Assembly (NCBI GenBank): GCA_000733355.1
Contig: JNVV01000009.1
Coordinates: 1-47,873, forward strand
DNA: 47,873 nt
DNA from: Falciphora oryzae
Taxonomy: Eukaryota > Ascomycota > Sordariomycetes > Magnaporthales > Magnaporthaceae
Direction: 5' to 3'
In this document: piece by piece, positions 10,485 through 22,044 of the stretch
How the letters are laid out: each line of letters opens with the position of its first letter
Numbering within the stretch: the stretch's first letter is position 1
Translations under genes and position numbers: made by a program
The notes under the pieces: model-generated
Told to the model about the DNA's origin: nothing
The model's input: the letters and a program-made list of their open reading frames with translations, nothing else
Databases searched by the model: none

Positions 10485-12719
10485 ATGGCGCCCGCCCTTG
10501 ACCCGAGCGAGCTGAACGTTACTGTGGCCATTCTTGGTACGCAGCGCCTAGAACACCCTCCCTGGGTACACAAGGCTTGGACGCCGTACAACATCGTGCC
10601 AGAATACACACGGCCCGTCCCCGTGACCTTGGCTCAAGGCTGGGCAGGGTTCACCATGCCTGGCGCCCAGACCTCGCTGCCCAACCAGCGCCTTCAGTGA
10701 CCAAGCCTCCTGGATGTCATTGGGTGTTGGGAGCCTTGGGTGCTGCCGGCATCTCCAGCGTGTGTGGGTGGTATGGGTGGTTGCTAACTCAAGCTTTGTG
10801 CATGACAGGCGCCTTCATCACCATCTTTGGCTTGTTCTCGGTTCTCATCAAGGGAAGATGGTTCTTGGGAGAGGCTCGTAAGTGCTTGTCTTGACTACCT
10901 GTGGACTGTTTTCCTCACGCGAGAGATCGGGCTGGCTGCCAGCCATCTCTCGCCACTCCCAGAGCTTGGCTAACAGCACCACCACAATGCAGTCCCGGCC
11001 ATGACCATCGGCATCGTGCTGGGCCCGATCGCCGGCCGCCTGCTAGATAACACACGGTGGGGGCCCGGGTCCCTCACCGAGGACCAGAAGAGCGCCATCA
11101 CGCTCGGCTTCATGCGCGTCATGATCTCGGTGCAGCTGCTCATCGCGGGCTACCAGCTGCCCGCAAAGTACGCCGTCAAGAAGTGGCGTGACATGCTGGT
11201 GCTGCTGCTGCCCACCATGACGCTCATGTGGCTCTGCACCACCGCCTGCCTGCTCGCCACCATCCCCAAGATCACCCTGCTGGCGGGGCTCGCCATCGGC
11301 GCCTGCGTCACCTCGACTGACCCCGTCCTGAGCCAGGCCATCGCCAAGGGGCCCTTTGCCGACAAGTACGTCCCCCGCCCGCTGCGCGAGGTCATCAGCG
11401 CCGAGGCCGGCGCCAACGACGGCTTCGGCTTCCCGTTCCTGATGCTGGCTACCAACCTGATGCGCCATACCGAGCTGCCTGGCGTCGTGTTGAAGCCGTC
11501 CAAAGACAAGGTCAAGGAGGCCGCCGCCGAGGTCGCGCACCGCCTCCTCAAGCGAGCCGGCAACGTCGGGCGGCTGGACGGGGGCATCGGCGCCGCCATG
11601 CGCGACTGGATCGTCGACACGTGGCTGTATATCGTCTTCATGTCGGTCCCCTACGGCGCCCTGATCGGGTTCGGCGGCAACTACGGCATCAAGTTCTGCC
11701 TGCGCCGCAAGTGGATCGACCACGAGAGCTACCTGCTGTTCCCCGTCGCGCTCGCGCTCTCCATCACCGGCACCGCGGGGGCACTGGGGACCAACGACCT
11801 GCTCGCCTGCTTCTGCGCCGGAGTCGCCCTCAACTGGGACGGCGAGTACCTGGCCGAGACGCTCGAGCGCCACGACGAGGTCAACTCGAGCATCGACGTG
11901 CTCCTCAACTTCACAGGGTTCATGTACGTCGGCGTCATCATGCCCTGGTCCACCTTCCACGACCCCGAGGGCACCGGCATTACCATCGGCCGCCTGATCG
12001 GCCTCGGCTTCCTGGTCCTGCTCCTCCGCCGCATTCCCGCCATGATGCTGATGTACAAGGCCATGCCGACCTGCATCAAGAGCTGGAAGTAGGGTCTGTT
12101 TATGGGCTACGTAAGTTCTCTTCACCTCTTACCTGCTGGCCCCTTCCTTCCCACACTAACCATGTATGCCATTCTTCACCAGTTCGGCCCCATCGGCGTC
12201 GGCGCCGTCTTCTACGTCGAGCACACCAAGCACCTGTTCCCGCACGTCGGCGAGACGGGCGACGGGCGGTCCGACGACCTCCTGCGCGCGCTGGTGCCCT
12301 CGGTCTACTTCCTGGTCCTGTTCAGCATCGCCGTGCACGGCCTGTCTATCCCGGCCCTGGGCATCGCCTACCACGCCCTGGGCGTCGAGCCCGTGACCGA
12401 CGACGCCGTGCAGGTGCGCCGCAAGAGCGCGCACGTCGCGCCGCCCGCCAACGCGCGCGTCGACAGCTCCGACGGCGACTACTTTGTCGCCTACAACCGC
12501 TTCAGCCGGCCCGTCCCCAACAACCGCCGCACCGTCGTCTTTGACGGCCAGAAGGTCCAGGGCCTGCCGCAGTACAATACCAACGGCGGCAGCAGCAACA
12601 ACGGCGGTGGTGGTGCGCCCCAATGGAGGGACATTGCCTGGGCGGACGGGGTCGACCCCGTCGAAGAGGAGAAGATCCGGGTCAACATGCGGGCTGCGAG
12701 CCTGCAGAGGCTCGGTTAG
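10485..12719 (+). CDS. nha1: Na+/H+ antiporter, Nha1/Sod2 family, interrupted by an in-frame TAG
   Basis: A plasma-membrane cation/proton exchanger expelling Na+, Li+ or K+ in exchange for H+. Four exons fit: 10485-10536, 10809-10877, 10993-12110 and 12183-12719, with GT-AG introns and branch sites GCTAAC (about 10783), GGCTAACAG (about 10972) and CACTAACC (about 12153). The protein starts MAPALDPSELNVTVAIL and joins to GAFITIFGLFSVLIKGRWFL, as in the family. Family hallmarks are TSTDPVLSQAIAKGPFADKY and the acidic pair context EAGANDGFGFPFL in the ion-binding helices. Exon 3 ends KSWK-stop-GLFMGY and exon 4 continues FGPIGVGAVFYVEHTKHLFP, both in one frame. The family usually has WREALF here. 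The TAG at 12090-12092 is codon 407 of 592. It cuts off the last membrane helices and the tail, so the gene is either a pseudogene or carries a sequencing error. No alternative splice keeps frame around it. Confidence 0.88.
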
Positions 12720-15153
12720 GGGAGGGGATGCCAGGAGAGGAGGCAGGAGGGTGGGCATGTTTTCTTGGACAGACATTCACATGTTTCGCACCACGTTGTG
12801 GGAGGAAATAAAAGAGCTTCGCCAGAGGTCGAAATGCTGTTCCGAGGGACGTGGCTTATACGCAAGGAGAGAACGCAGAGTCGAGGTGGATAACATGTCA
12901 ACGTCTACGAGTCGATTCTTTCTTTGCGCAGGCTATTTGGATTGGCGAGTTGCCTGAAGACAAGGACGCGGGTCACAGGGGAGCGCTTGAGGACCTAGAG
13001 TTTCTCGTCCAAGGTCGAGATGCTTTCTCTAGCTTGTGAGCTCCTTGCTCGCTCATCAACACAAACAACACGAAGCCTTCCAATGACGCTCACATACATT
13101 GCTGTCCGCAGCGCTAGCCCCTGACACCTGTTTAAATTTTGAAGTGCGAAGGACTCTTTGTGAATCCACAAGCAGCATATCCGTTTTCTTCTCCTTAGGC
13201 AACTTGTAGGCGCGCGTAACACGCGTGTAGCGGCTCCGCGCTTCAGGTCCCTTTCCCTGACAGATTCCTGCTGTTTCACGGATGTTGCGAACCATCGCAA
13301 CGTGTTGGAACCCGCGACGGTAGCGGCTGCCTTGCATTATTAGCCCGTTCCTGCCCAACCCGTGAGGCCTCCATAATTACACATCACATATCGGCCGCAA
13401 CAACGCAACACGTTGACACAAATGACGGTTGGAATACGGTTAGAACACTGTTACGGGGGCGCTCATCTTTGTCCGCCACCGGAAAATCGAACCAGACGAG
13501 GGGCGTGTGCCGTTGGCCCTCTTCGGTGCTCGGGTGACTTTTCCGCCAATCGATGTATTTCGGAGGGTTTTCGGGGGGCCGACTGAGCTATCGTGATAGT
13601 AATACCGGCGTATGTTGTGACTGCCTCGGTAGCTGTAATGAATGAAAGTAGCACTATTGAGGGGCTACATGGCGGAGTTGTAGTACGGTTGACCGGTGAG
13701 GAGCATTGGAGGGTCATGCAGGATGCCTTTTCCCAGGCCAGGTGATGTGGCACCGCATAGGCGATGGGCTCATCAGTCTGCCACTACCTAAGCCCTTGGT
13801 CCACTAGCCACGCTAGCTGTTGTCTTGCTCTCAAGGCTGAATACTCACCCCCTTCGTGTGACTAAATCGAGCCGCGTCGCAACATGATAATGCTTCGTGT
13901 CGGTTCCCTGGTCACACGACGCACAACGACCCTTTCGCTACCTAGTAGGACAAAGTGACAGGTTACATCCTGTCTCGCCCGCTCTCGGACATCTGGAGCG
14001 CTGGTAAAGGTGAGAAGCTTAAAGCGCGCCAGTAGAAAGTAGAATTGTGTAGCCAGCAATGACCTGGCTTCATTGCCTTGCCGTCGTCAATTTCCTCTTG
14101 TTTTGGTCCGCCTTGCTGTCTGATTCTATAAACTCCTAGAAATGCCACAAGGGCTATTAAATACGTAGGCTACTATATCACTGTAGGTAAAGGTCGCATT
14201 CACTGTTTCTTGATGATAGTTGCTCTGGTATTAGTCTTTGAGTAGGATATGTTCGATAATGACTGGTCTTGATAGATCTTGCTTTTGCGCTGTTCATGGT
14301 ATCTTCTGAGCCCTCCCGCACCGCGACCTATCGCTCTCAAGTTCAGTGCTTCCCTCTCAAACCACTGTGCCCGCTTCCGCAATGATCTCACAGACTTCAT
14401 GCTGAATACTACAAAGTGAACACAAGCTCTGTGTCATAGGAATACCATAGGCTAGCGACAGCCGCCGGTATGGCAGATCGAATTCTTATTTCCGCCGGCC
14501 CGTTAAAGGGTGACAGAGGGAAAGATTGCGGCTACATCCAGCGGCAGAGTAGCTGAGGGTACACCTCGCTTCCGCAACCCTTTTCTGGGAGCCCGTCCTG
14601 CAGCTCGCCTGATGGACGGGCTTTTACATACCATTTGCCGGCGTCTGTGCGTCAGGTAGGACACGGCACGGGCAGCTCTAGTCCGTCCGTGTCACGACGG
14701 CGAAAGCGCCGTCCACCAGAGCGCGTATATCAATCTCAAAACCTCATTCCTTAATCTTGGTCTTTGGTGTGCGTAAAGGAAAGAAGTTAGAGAAAAAGGA
14801 CAGTGTGTGATGGTGATGAGGGTCGGGATTGGCTGAATCGAGCGTGGGATCATGGAGCGGAGGGTGCACGAGAAGGATGTAATTATTAGCGCCATGGATC
14901 CAGCGCCAGCTCGCCACATGATTTGGCTGTCATGGACGCCGAGGTCTCTATTAGGCCAAATTAGCGGGTCATTTGTTGGTTCAATGCTATTAGGTATAAT
15001 ACTACCCTATGACAAAGACCATTTTTGGTGCTCCATGTCTACCACCTGTCATCACGTAGCCACCCTCCCTTACGGACGTGAAGTCGCTGGGTAAGACGAG
15101 AATCAAGGATGCCTTCTTCCTCGAGGTAATACTGGTCACCAAGAACTCGCTTT
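12720..15153. other. Gene-free stretch 3' of the antiporter gene
   Basis: No open frame here resembles a known protein, and none exceeds about 160 codons. The first few hundred bases should be the antiporter 3' UTR and terminator (AATAAA-like aggaaataaaag near 12802-12813). From about 13.0 to 15.1 kb the base composition is more balanced than in flanking genic DNA, and may be old decayed repeat sequence. A short perfect hairpin with GCCCGTCC arms lies at about 14587-14622. Nothing else identifiable was seen. Confidence 0.4.
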
Positions 15154-15324
15154 GGAGAACCTTTCCGTGCACACCCTATTCCTACGCACCCCCGGCATTT
15201 GAAATATCTGATTGGATGAACACGCCCCATAGCAATCCACTTCTTTTTCTTACAGTGCTGGGGCAACTGTGAAAATGCAGCAGTAAATTTAATGGTACAG
15301 CGGTAATTATAGCGATCTAGTACC

Positions 15325-15384
15325 TGCACCGACACTTGCACCGACACTTGCACCGACACTTGCACCGACACTTGCACCGATACC
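15325..15384. repeat. 12-bp tandem array A (5 units)
   Basis: Four exact copies of TGCACCGACACT followed by one variant (TGCACCGATACC). Its reverse complement matches the unit of array B at 10 of 12 positions, so the two arrays could pair as a stem. Confidence 0.9.
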
Positions 15385-15422
15385 GATATTTTGCAATGCT
15401 TTTAATTATAGCTATTATTTTT

Positions 15423-15542
15423 GCTGCAATTGTCGCTGCAAATGTCGCTGCAAATGTCGCTGCAAATGTCGCTGCAATTGTCGCTGCAATTGTCGCTGCA
15501 AATGTCGCTGTAGGTATTGCTGTAGGTGTCGCTTCAGGTCTT
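15423..15542. repeat. 12-bp tandem array B (10 units)
   Basis: Seven copies of GCTGCAAATGTC or GCTGCAATTGTC, then three diverged copies (GCTGTAGGTATT, GCTGTAGGTGTC, GCTTCAGGTCTT). The units are inverted relative to array A. The open frame through both arrays encodes only simple HL and VAAN repeats and is not taken as a gene. Confidence 0.9.
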
Positions 15543-15641
15543 GTTAGGGCAGTGAAATTGAACTACAGTATTTTGTTAGAGGAACGCACGGTGTCTCTGG
15601 GAAGGGTGCGTAGGAATAGGGTGTGCACGGAAAGGTTCTCC

Positions 15642-18600
15642 TAATTTGTTGCCCTGTAGTGGTACATCCTGGAGGTCACCTTTCCCACTCGCTCGTGACA
15701 ACGCAGCATCATGTGCAGGCTGCCTGCCGGCCAGGCCGCGAAGGACAGGCCGGGGCGTCCCCCGGATGTTACTCTCTTCGAAATGACAGGCTTGCTTGCC
15801 CACCGCGCCATGTGGGGATGGTTGTCAAATAGGAACGAAGCCACGATATGCAGGAATCTTTGGAAACAGAAGGTCCTCGCGGACATCACTCCCTCCCGGG
15901 AGTGCAGGCAGACCAACCACATCAGCAGTGGATGCCCCTAATTGAGCCAATAAGGGGCTTTGGTGCCGCCTTCCGGCGCCTGTACGCCCCGGAACTTCTC
16001 GCCAGTCCAGTCTAGCCTCTTCTGGGGGCAGCAAGAGGCATTCCGGGTCGTCTGTTGAGTTGTGACTTGTGACGTGTCTCCCGCAGTGGGAAGCGTCTCC
16101 CGGCAGGCAACGGGAAGGGAAGCGAAGGGACCACAAGAGCATTGCATGCCAGCATAGTGCAAACGAGCAGGTTGGCAGGTTCTTGGATACGTGTCCTTCG
16201 ATTGTCTTCTTTTTCTTTTCTCAACAAAACCCAGGAACAAGGTATCGCCACCTGGAAGTCTGTCATTTATGACTTGGTTCCCTTGTTTGTATTGCTGTCA
16301 AAGATGACAAGTCCATGCCTCTCAAAACAGGGAGCACCCTGGACTTTTAGATCGCCAACTCGGGGATACAGGGGGCCTCGAGTATCCGTCTCGATCCGGG
16401 GTGGCGGGGAGGGAGCAAACAGCGTAGGGCGGATATTGGCCAAAACTCCGTTCCCTGCTATCACACGCAAGAAGAGAGCGGGGTTTTGTTGGGTTCGGCT
16501 AGATGCCAAGATGCGCCTAGGACACACGTTGCGGCAGTCTTGCGTGGTCATGTTGTCACTCTGAGACGGCACTTGCTCGGCAAAAGAATACGATGTGTCC
16601 AGATAGGCGATGGAAGTTGGGATAATGAAGGTACCAGCCTTCGAACGTCCTCCAGCGACGGGACTAGCCGCAGGCATTAGGGTGATTGGCGAGAGGCTTT
16701 CAAGAAATCCCGGCGCTTGGATATTTGAATTGGCGGGAAATCCTATGCGGAGGCATTTCGAGTGGCCCACACGCCAACACCAACCTATGGCTGGAACCTG
16801 TTTGGGTCAAGGCCGTAAAAGAGGGGACACTCGTCTTTGTTTGAACCAAAGGGTGAAAGAGGGCCACACAAGGGGTACTTGTCTGGGCGGAAACGTAGAG
16901 GCCAGGGAAGTCGGTTAGAGGTGTGGTCGGCACATGGACGACCTCCTCCGCCCTGGGGCCGGGGGCGGCTGAAGGCGCTCGGCCATGGTCTAATGGTGAC
17001 CCTGTGGCGTGGCATAGACCAGCTGTCAAAGCAGGGCTAGACGACTAGTGGCGGGTAGGCCAATATGGACAAATTCAGACCACGCACGCTAGGCGACCCG
17101 GCAGGGAAGCCGGTCGCACTTCCTCTGCATGCAATAAGACAAAAAAAAAGGCGCCACGGTTGAAAAAGCAAAGCCAAAGTGGGGGTTTGAAGAGTGTGTG
17201 CCAACTCAACTTCCTGCACGTTTGAGCTCGCTGAAGTGTGCAGCTCCTTGCCCTCCTTCATGCAACGCTAAATTGGAGCTTCTGCATCCACTGGCATGCT
17301 GAGCCTAAAGTTCTTTAGCTCTAGCAGCCGGAAAAAGGTGCAATGAGCGGGATGGTGGGTGGCAAAGACGGGTATTAGTGCGGGTAGGTGGGCTGGAGCC
17401 GGCAGAAAGTACCAGAAACTAGGCCAGGGTAAGGTGCAAATGCATCGCATTTACGAGAGGAATACGCTCTGTAGGATGGAGAGCTTCCTGCTGCGAACGA
17501 TGACCCAGTTTTGCCCTTACTAAATCGAACAGCCGACCTGTTGTGCCGCCACTTAAAGCCCAAGAAATGGGTGACGTGGTGCTGGAGAAGTTCCACCTAT
17601 GTTATCTCTGTGCTTCAGCCCGACTAGCAAAAGCCACAGCCGGCGCCAAGCTACTTGCGAATTTGATAGACAAGCAAGCTAGATTCGTTGTCCACGAGCC
17701 AGCTTTTGCGAGGCCCCAGCTCAGCCCGTCCATTGTGAGCGATTTGACGGTTCTTTCCCCTTCGTGGCAAGGTCAGCAGCTGACGGGCTAGTGGAAGAAC
17801 GTGGCAGGTGATCGGCACATCAGCTAGCCAGATTACTTCAGGGCGTAGAGGTGCCAAAAGACGGTCAATGACACCCCAGCCGGTGCCACCGCATATCTTA
17901 CCTAGGCGCCTACTGGCGGACAATCTTCTTGACCCTGGGCTGTATGAGGTTAGACTGTCTGAAGCCCTGGATTGATGCCAAGGTGATGACGACTGTGGGG
18001 ATAAAAGGGCCAGGGCTGGATGCCGGGTTCATGGGGGAGCAGCAAGAGAGAAGAGTGTCGACCAGGGATTCGTTTCTCGGCCCCTATCCTTCGTTGGAAG
18101 CACCCTCGCCTCCCCACAACAAAATAAACGAGACTGCGAAACAAAGTGACTTTGGCCCCAAGTGTTTTCCCTTTGTATTTCCAGAAAGACAAATGGGAAA
18201 TAAAAGATTCAACCTGGCTGTATATTACCAGCAGTCGTAAAGTATACTATCACGTCTTTTTTCTTTGTGAAAATAATTACGTATAGTGGCGGTTTTCTTG
18301 ACGTTGTTCGTCGCGGTCAATGTACTCCCCGACAGGAGGGACACGGATAGCAGTCTCGTTTTTTTTGTTGTGGGCGAGCCTCGCTCCCATCGATGCCGGA
18401 TGACCGCCGATCTTCAATTTCCTCCAATAGCCCGGAAATCGGCTTCTTGAGCATCGTGGAAGCGGGCTCTGGATCCCGTCGTATTTACCCATTTTTATCC
18501 CGTGCCCTCCTCAATATCTGACCTACGCAATATCGTTTGATTTGCTGGCGCAGCATTATCCTGGCACGCCCGCATAAACGAGATCAACCTTCCAGATATA

Positions 18601-20871
18601 GCATAACCAGCCACGTCAGGGGGTGAAGTCAGCGCAATAAAAAAAATAAAAAAAAAAGGAAGGATGCTCGTGCCGGAGGGGGTGTCCGCTGGCAGCAATA
18701 CGTTTGCGTGTTATAGGTGGTATTGCAGGGCGGCCCGCCATCGATGCGACGCTGGACGAACGGCCTTTAACGGGGCAGGCCTGGGCTATATTTCGGCAGC
18801 AGGCGCCGAAGGGCAAGCTGAATGCAGCGCGAGGCAAATGGGACGAACTACACACGAGCAGCTGCCGGGGTGGCCCGAGGTACCACTAGCGGCCCAATCC
18901 GACCCGGCCATGGGCCGGCGAGGGACCGACGTTCTGCTGGTCAGCCTCTCCCTCCCTTTGTCTATGTAATCCCCTCCAAACTCCCCACCTGAAGGTTACA
19001 TGATATTTGCTCAGGGTAGTAACAGAGATTCTCCTCGCATCCTTGATTTTGATATCGGGCGCTGGCACAAAGGGGGCATCTCGCTCGACCCTCGGGCCAG
19101 TCTAGAATCGTTGTTATCTGCCCGAATGCCGGAGCCCTTCGACAATTGCCGGTTGGGTTGGAGCCTGGCAGCAGGGCGCCGAGGCCTGCGTAGGCGAGCC
19201 TTGGCCGCACCCTCCTCGAAGCTCGAGTCCAGACGGATGCGGTATCCCGCGACGAGAGAGCCCGCCTTTCCTTCCGTCTTTGTGCTCCTTCACCCCCGGC
19301 TAATGTTTGCGTAAAATGCTCAAGTGCTGGGCTCCATAATGGAAAGAAGAGCCGGGGTGCACAAACCGCACCAAGAAAAAAAAAAAAAAAGCCACAGCAG
19401 AAAAAAAGACAGAGAGGGTGGGGGACCCGCAGACAGACTCTTCAGCCCAGAAAGCCACATGCAGGAGGGAAACCTTGGATCGACCTTGGCTGTTTGTCCT
19501 CTGGAAGAGGTTTTTTCGCCCACACGTGATAAATAATGGCGTACGTAGAAAAGGATCGTCGCCCCAACCCACGCTCCTATCCTTGCCGTGGCCTCGCCCC
19601 GACCCTCGCCTAAAACGGCAAACGGTGAAGAGCCGCTTGCCTCGTTCTAGATGAAGGCCGTGCCCACGCCACAGGTTAACTGCGGGCCAGCACGACATGT
19701 CTTGGTGCCCAAGTGAGGGAGAAGCAGAGTTATCAAGCTGTAGGTACACTTGCCAGCTCAGCCAAGGAGCAATTAAGTAATATATTTTCCGCCCTCTACC
19801 CGCGGTTGTCATTCACTTTTTTGCCCCTCACCTTCGCCCAAACTCTTGCTCGCATGCCCTTGCTACGTGCATTTCAATGCGCAATCAGCCTTCTGCATGC
19901 AAAAGGACGCCGGCCCCGTGGCGCTGGGTGACAGCAACGCCGGCGTCTTGGACGGGCGGGCCAACAAGGGATGCCACCACCTACTAGCCCCGGTTGGAAA
20001 ATACCTGGCAGGGGACAGTACGCGGCCAATTGCGCCATCAAGACATGGGTGCCATGCAGAAATACGAGCAGGGCAATTGCGTGGCGCCCAATAGAGCGTC
20101 GGGTCAGCCATGCATCCGGCGCATCCACAGACCCCGATACCGGGTCGCGGTGAGCTGGCAGCCGCCTGGCAAGGGTTTTGCAGGAAAAGAGAACAAAACA
20201 AACGAATGGACGGAAATGCAGGGCTGCCGGCTGTCAGAGAGAGCGATCCCCTCTTTCCCAAGGGGCCCGACAAACGCCGACTGTGCGGCTCGAGGTCAGG
20301 CTGTCGGTCCGATAAAACCTCTTATCCACCATATCAAACCAAATCAAACACGGGAGCCGCTTCCATGGACACACACGGGTAACCGACCACAGCCATGCTT
20401 GCCTCAGGCTGCCTCTCCTCGGAACCAGCCGACCAAAACAAGGAAACTGCCCCAACCCAGCACGACCGAGCAGAAAAAAAAGAGGCCCATGCCTCCCGCC
20501 ATGTTCCGAGCCTGGGCCCCTGATCCTGAACGGGTTAAATGTCGATCATAAGGGGGCTTCAAAAGCTGCCAATGATTAGGCAACATGGGTTCTCTGCAAT
20601 TCTACCCCCTAGTGCCCCTCCTCACTGAAAAGGTCCTGTCTTGCGACTGGAGGCTGGTCCGGCAGGCAAAACGCTTGCTTGTCTTTTTATTGGGTGTGTG
20701 CGTGAACGCCTCGTTTCTCCCTGGCTCTGGGCAGGGATGTCAATGTACAGATTGGGAACTTGGTGCAGGAAATGGTGGAGGGAGGGGTGTGCGGCGGGAA
20801 CAATGGAGGGGAGGGGAGGGGGCGTGTGTTTGTGTGAGAACCCAAAATCCACACACAACGCGGTTCTCCAG

Positions 20872-20906
<35 letters not shown>

Positions 20907-21818
20907 CTGAGCTCTCACTCTCCGTTCGCACCGTTCGCCCTCACAACGAGGCAACCGCCTCGGGCTTCCACTCTCCGGGGTAGAACCCCCGGGGACTGGG
21001 TCTCGCTGCTCCACAATGGATGGCTTCTGCCAGCCTGCCGTGCACCTCCCGGAGATGGCCCTAACGCCAAGCCACAGCATAAAGACGACCGTTTCTTCAC
21101 GTACCCGCCACACTTCAAGTTCTCGACGCTGGCCCTTTCCTCAATGCGTTGAGGCCAGGCTAGCAGACTGGAACCGACAGGCATCGGACCTGTCTCCCTT
21201 GCTCCGCCCCGTTAGCTCCTTCTAGACACAAGGCAGGGACAGACAGCGCTAGGGGATGGCAAAATGCGACGATGGGGCGCTTTAGATTTTTTTTCTGCTG
21301 CACAACGGTTCGGTCCCCGCCGTGCCGGCCCGGAGTCCATTTCTTTAGCTTGGACGGCAAACGCAAAATTTCTGAATTTCTTTTTGTGAATTATTGGGGC
21401 TAAGCTAGCTGCCGAAGCACTAATTCTCGGGCATTGAAGTTTCCGTGCCGCCTCCCCGTCTCCTCGACGTTTTTTTTTTTTTTCTTTTCTAGCGCCTGAA
21501 ATCTCGCGTGCTAGCATGACATCGTAATGTCCGTGGATGACAAGACACCCAAGGCTCGGGGTATTATGGGATTATTTGAACCGCCAGGGTGCCACAAAAC
21601 AAGTGGCCGCCCATGGCATAAAGGAAAGAGACAGCGGAAAGAGAGAAGAAAAAAAAAGAACCAGAACCACCAGGCCAAAAAGTGATAGCCTCCCTCCAGT
21701 GATCGCCACCCAACCTCCCAAGCCCCCCAAGCCCAAGCCCGTCATCCAATCCAACGTCCCCACACCGCTCCTGTGATACCTGTGTGTGTCCATGCACAAA
21801 GGCGCCTGCCCTCGCCTG
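15642..21818. other. 6.2-kb stretch without recognisable genes
   Basis: Both strands carry only short, mutually overlapping frames of biased composition, and I find no conserved domain or credible exon chain. It holds several homopolymers: A runs near 18640-18658 and 19376-19390, a pure T run of 33 at 20874-20906, and a T run near 21470-21483. The right end (about 21.2-21.8 kb) is likely the 3' UTR of the forkhead gene, which terminates at 21819 on the minus strand. A non-coding RNA cannot be excluded or supported from sequence alone. Confidence 0.45.
20874..20906. repeat. Poly-T homopolymer, 33 nt
   Basis: An uninterrupted run of 33 T. On the minus strand it would be a long poly-A, possibly the tail of an old retroposed sequence, but no adjacent element is recognisable. 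Confidence 0.9.
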
Positions 21819-22001
21819 TCACGTCCAACCAGGATGGCTGCTCCGCCGCCTCTGGTGCGCGCAGCGGCGGTCCTCATCGAGCGGAGAGCCGGACCTGGTC
21901 AGCGGAGGGGCCCTGGGGAGGAGGTCGTCACCTGCTCCGCCCCCCTGCTGCTGCTGCTGCTGCCGCAACGACGCCACGTCGACGTCGGCGTCGGCGTCTG
22001 T

Positions 22002-22044
<43 letters not shown>

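Larger units (their letters stand above)
15154..15641. repeat. 488-bp unit with perfect 38-bp terminal inverted repeats and opposed 12-bp arrays
   Basis: The sequences 15154-15191 and 15604-15641 are exact reverse complements over 38 nt (GGAGAACCTTTCCGTGCACA...). Between them lie two tandem arrays of 12-bp units in opposite orientation. Neither a clear target-site duplication nor a transposase was found. The unit could be a non-autonomous DNA transposon, or an inverted duplication that happens to flank minisatellites. No homology to a named family is recognised. Confidence 0.75.

Noticed and set aside
11043..12125. 360-codon open frame on the minus strand opposite the antiporter gene
   Set aside because: It is the mirror of a GC-rich coding strand, composition is Gly/Asp/Val/Gln biased, and the plus strand matches a known transporter family.
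12053..12182. Alternative intron that would skip the antiporter TAG
   Set aside because: The GT sites at 12053 and 12089 joined to the acceptor before 12183 would shift exon 4 out of frame.
14586..14626. Hairpin followed by TTTT, like an intrinsic terminator
   Set aside because: Bacterial-type termination does not apply in this fungal context and no gene ends just upstream.
15325..15542. CRISPR-like array
   Set aside because: The 12-bp units are contiguous without spacers and vary as a minisatellite; the organism is a fungus.
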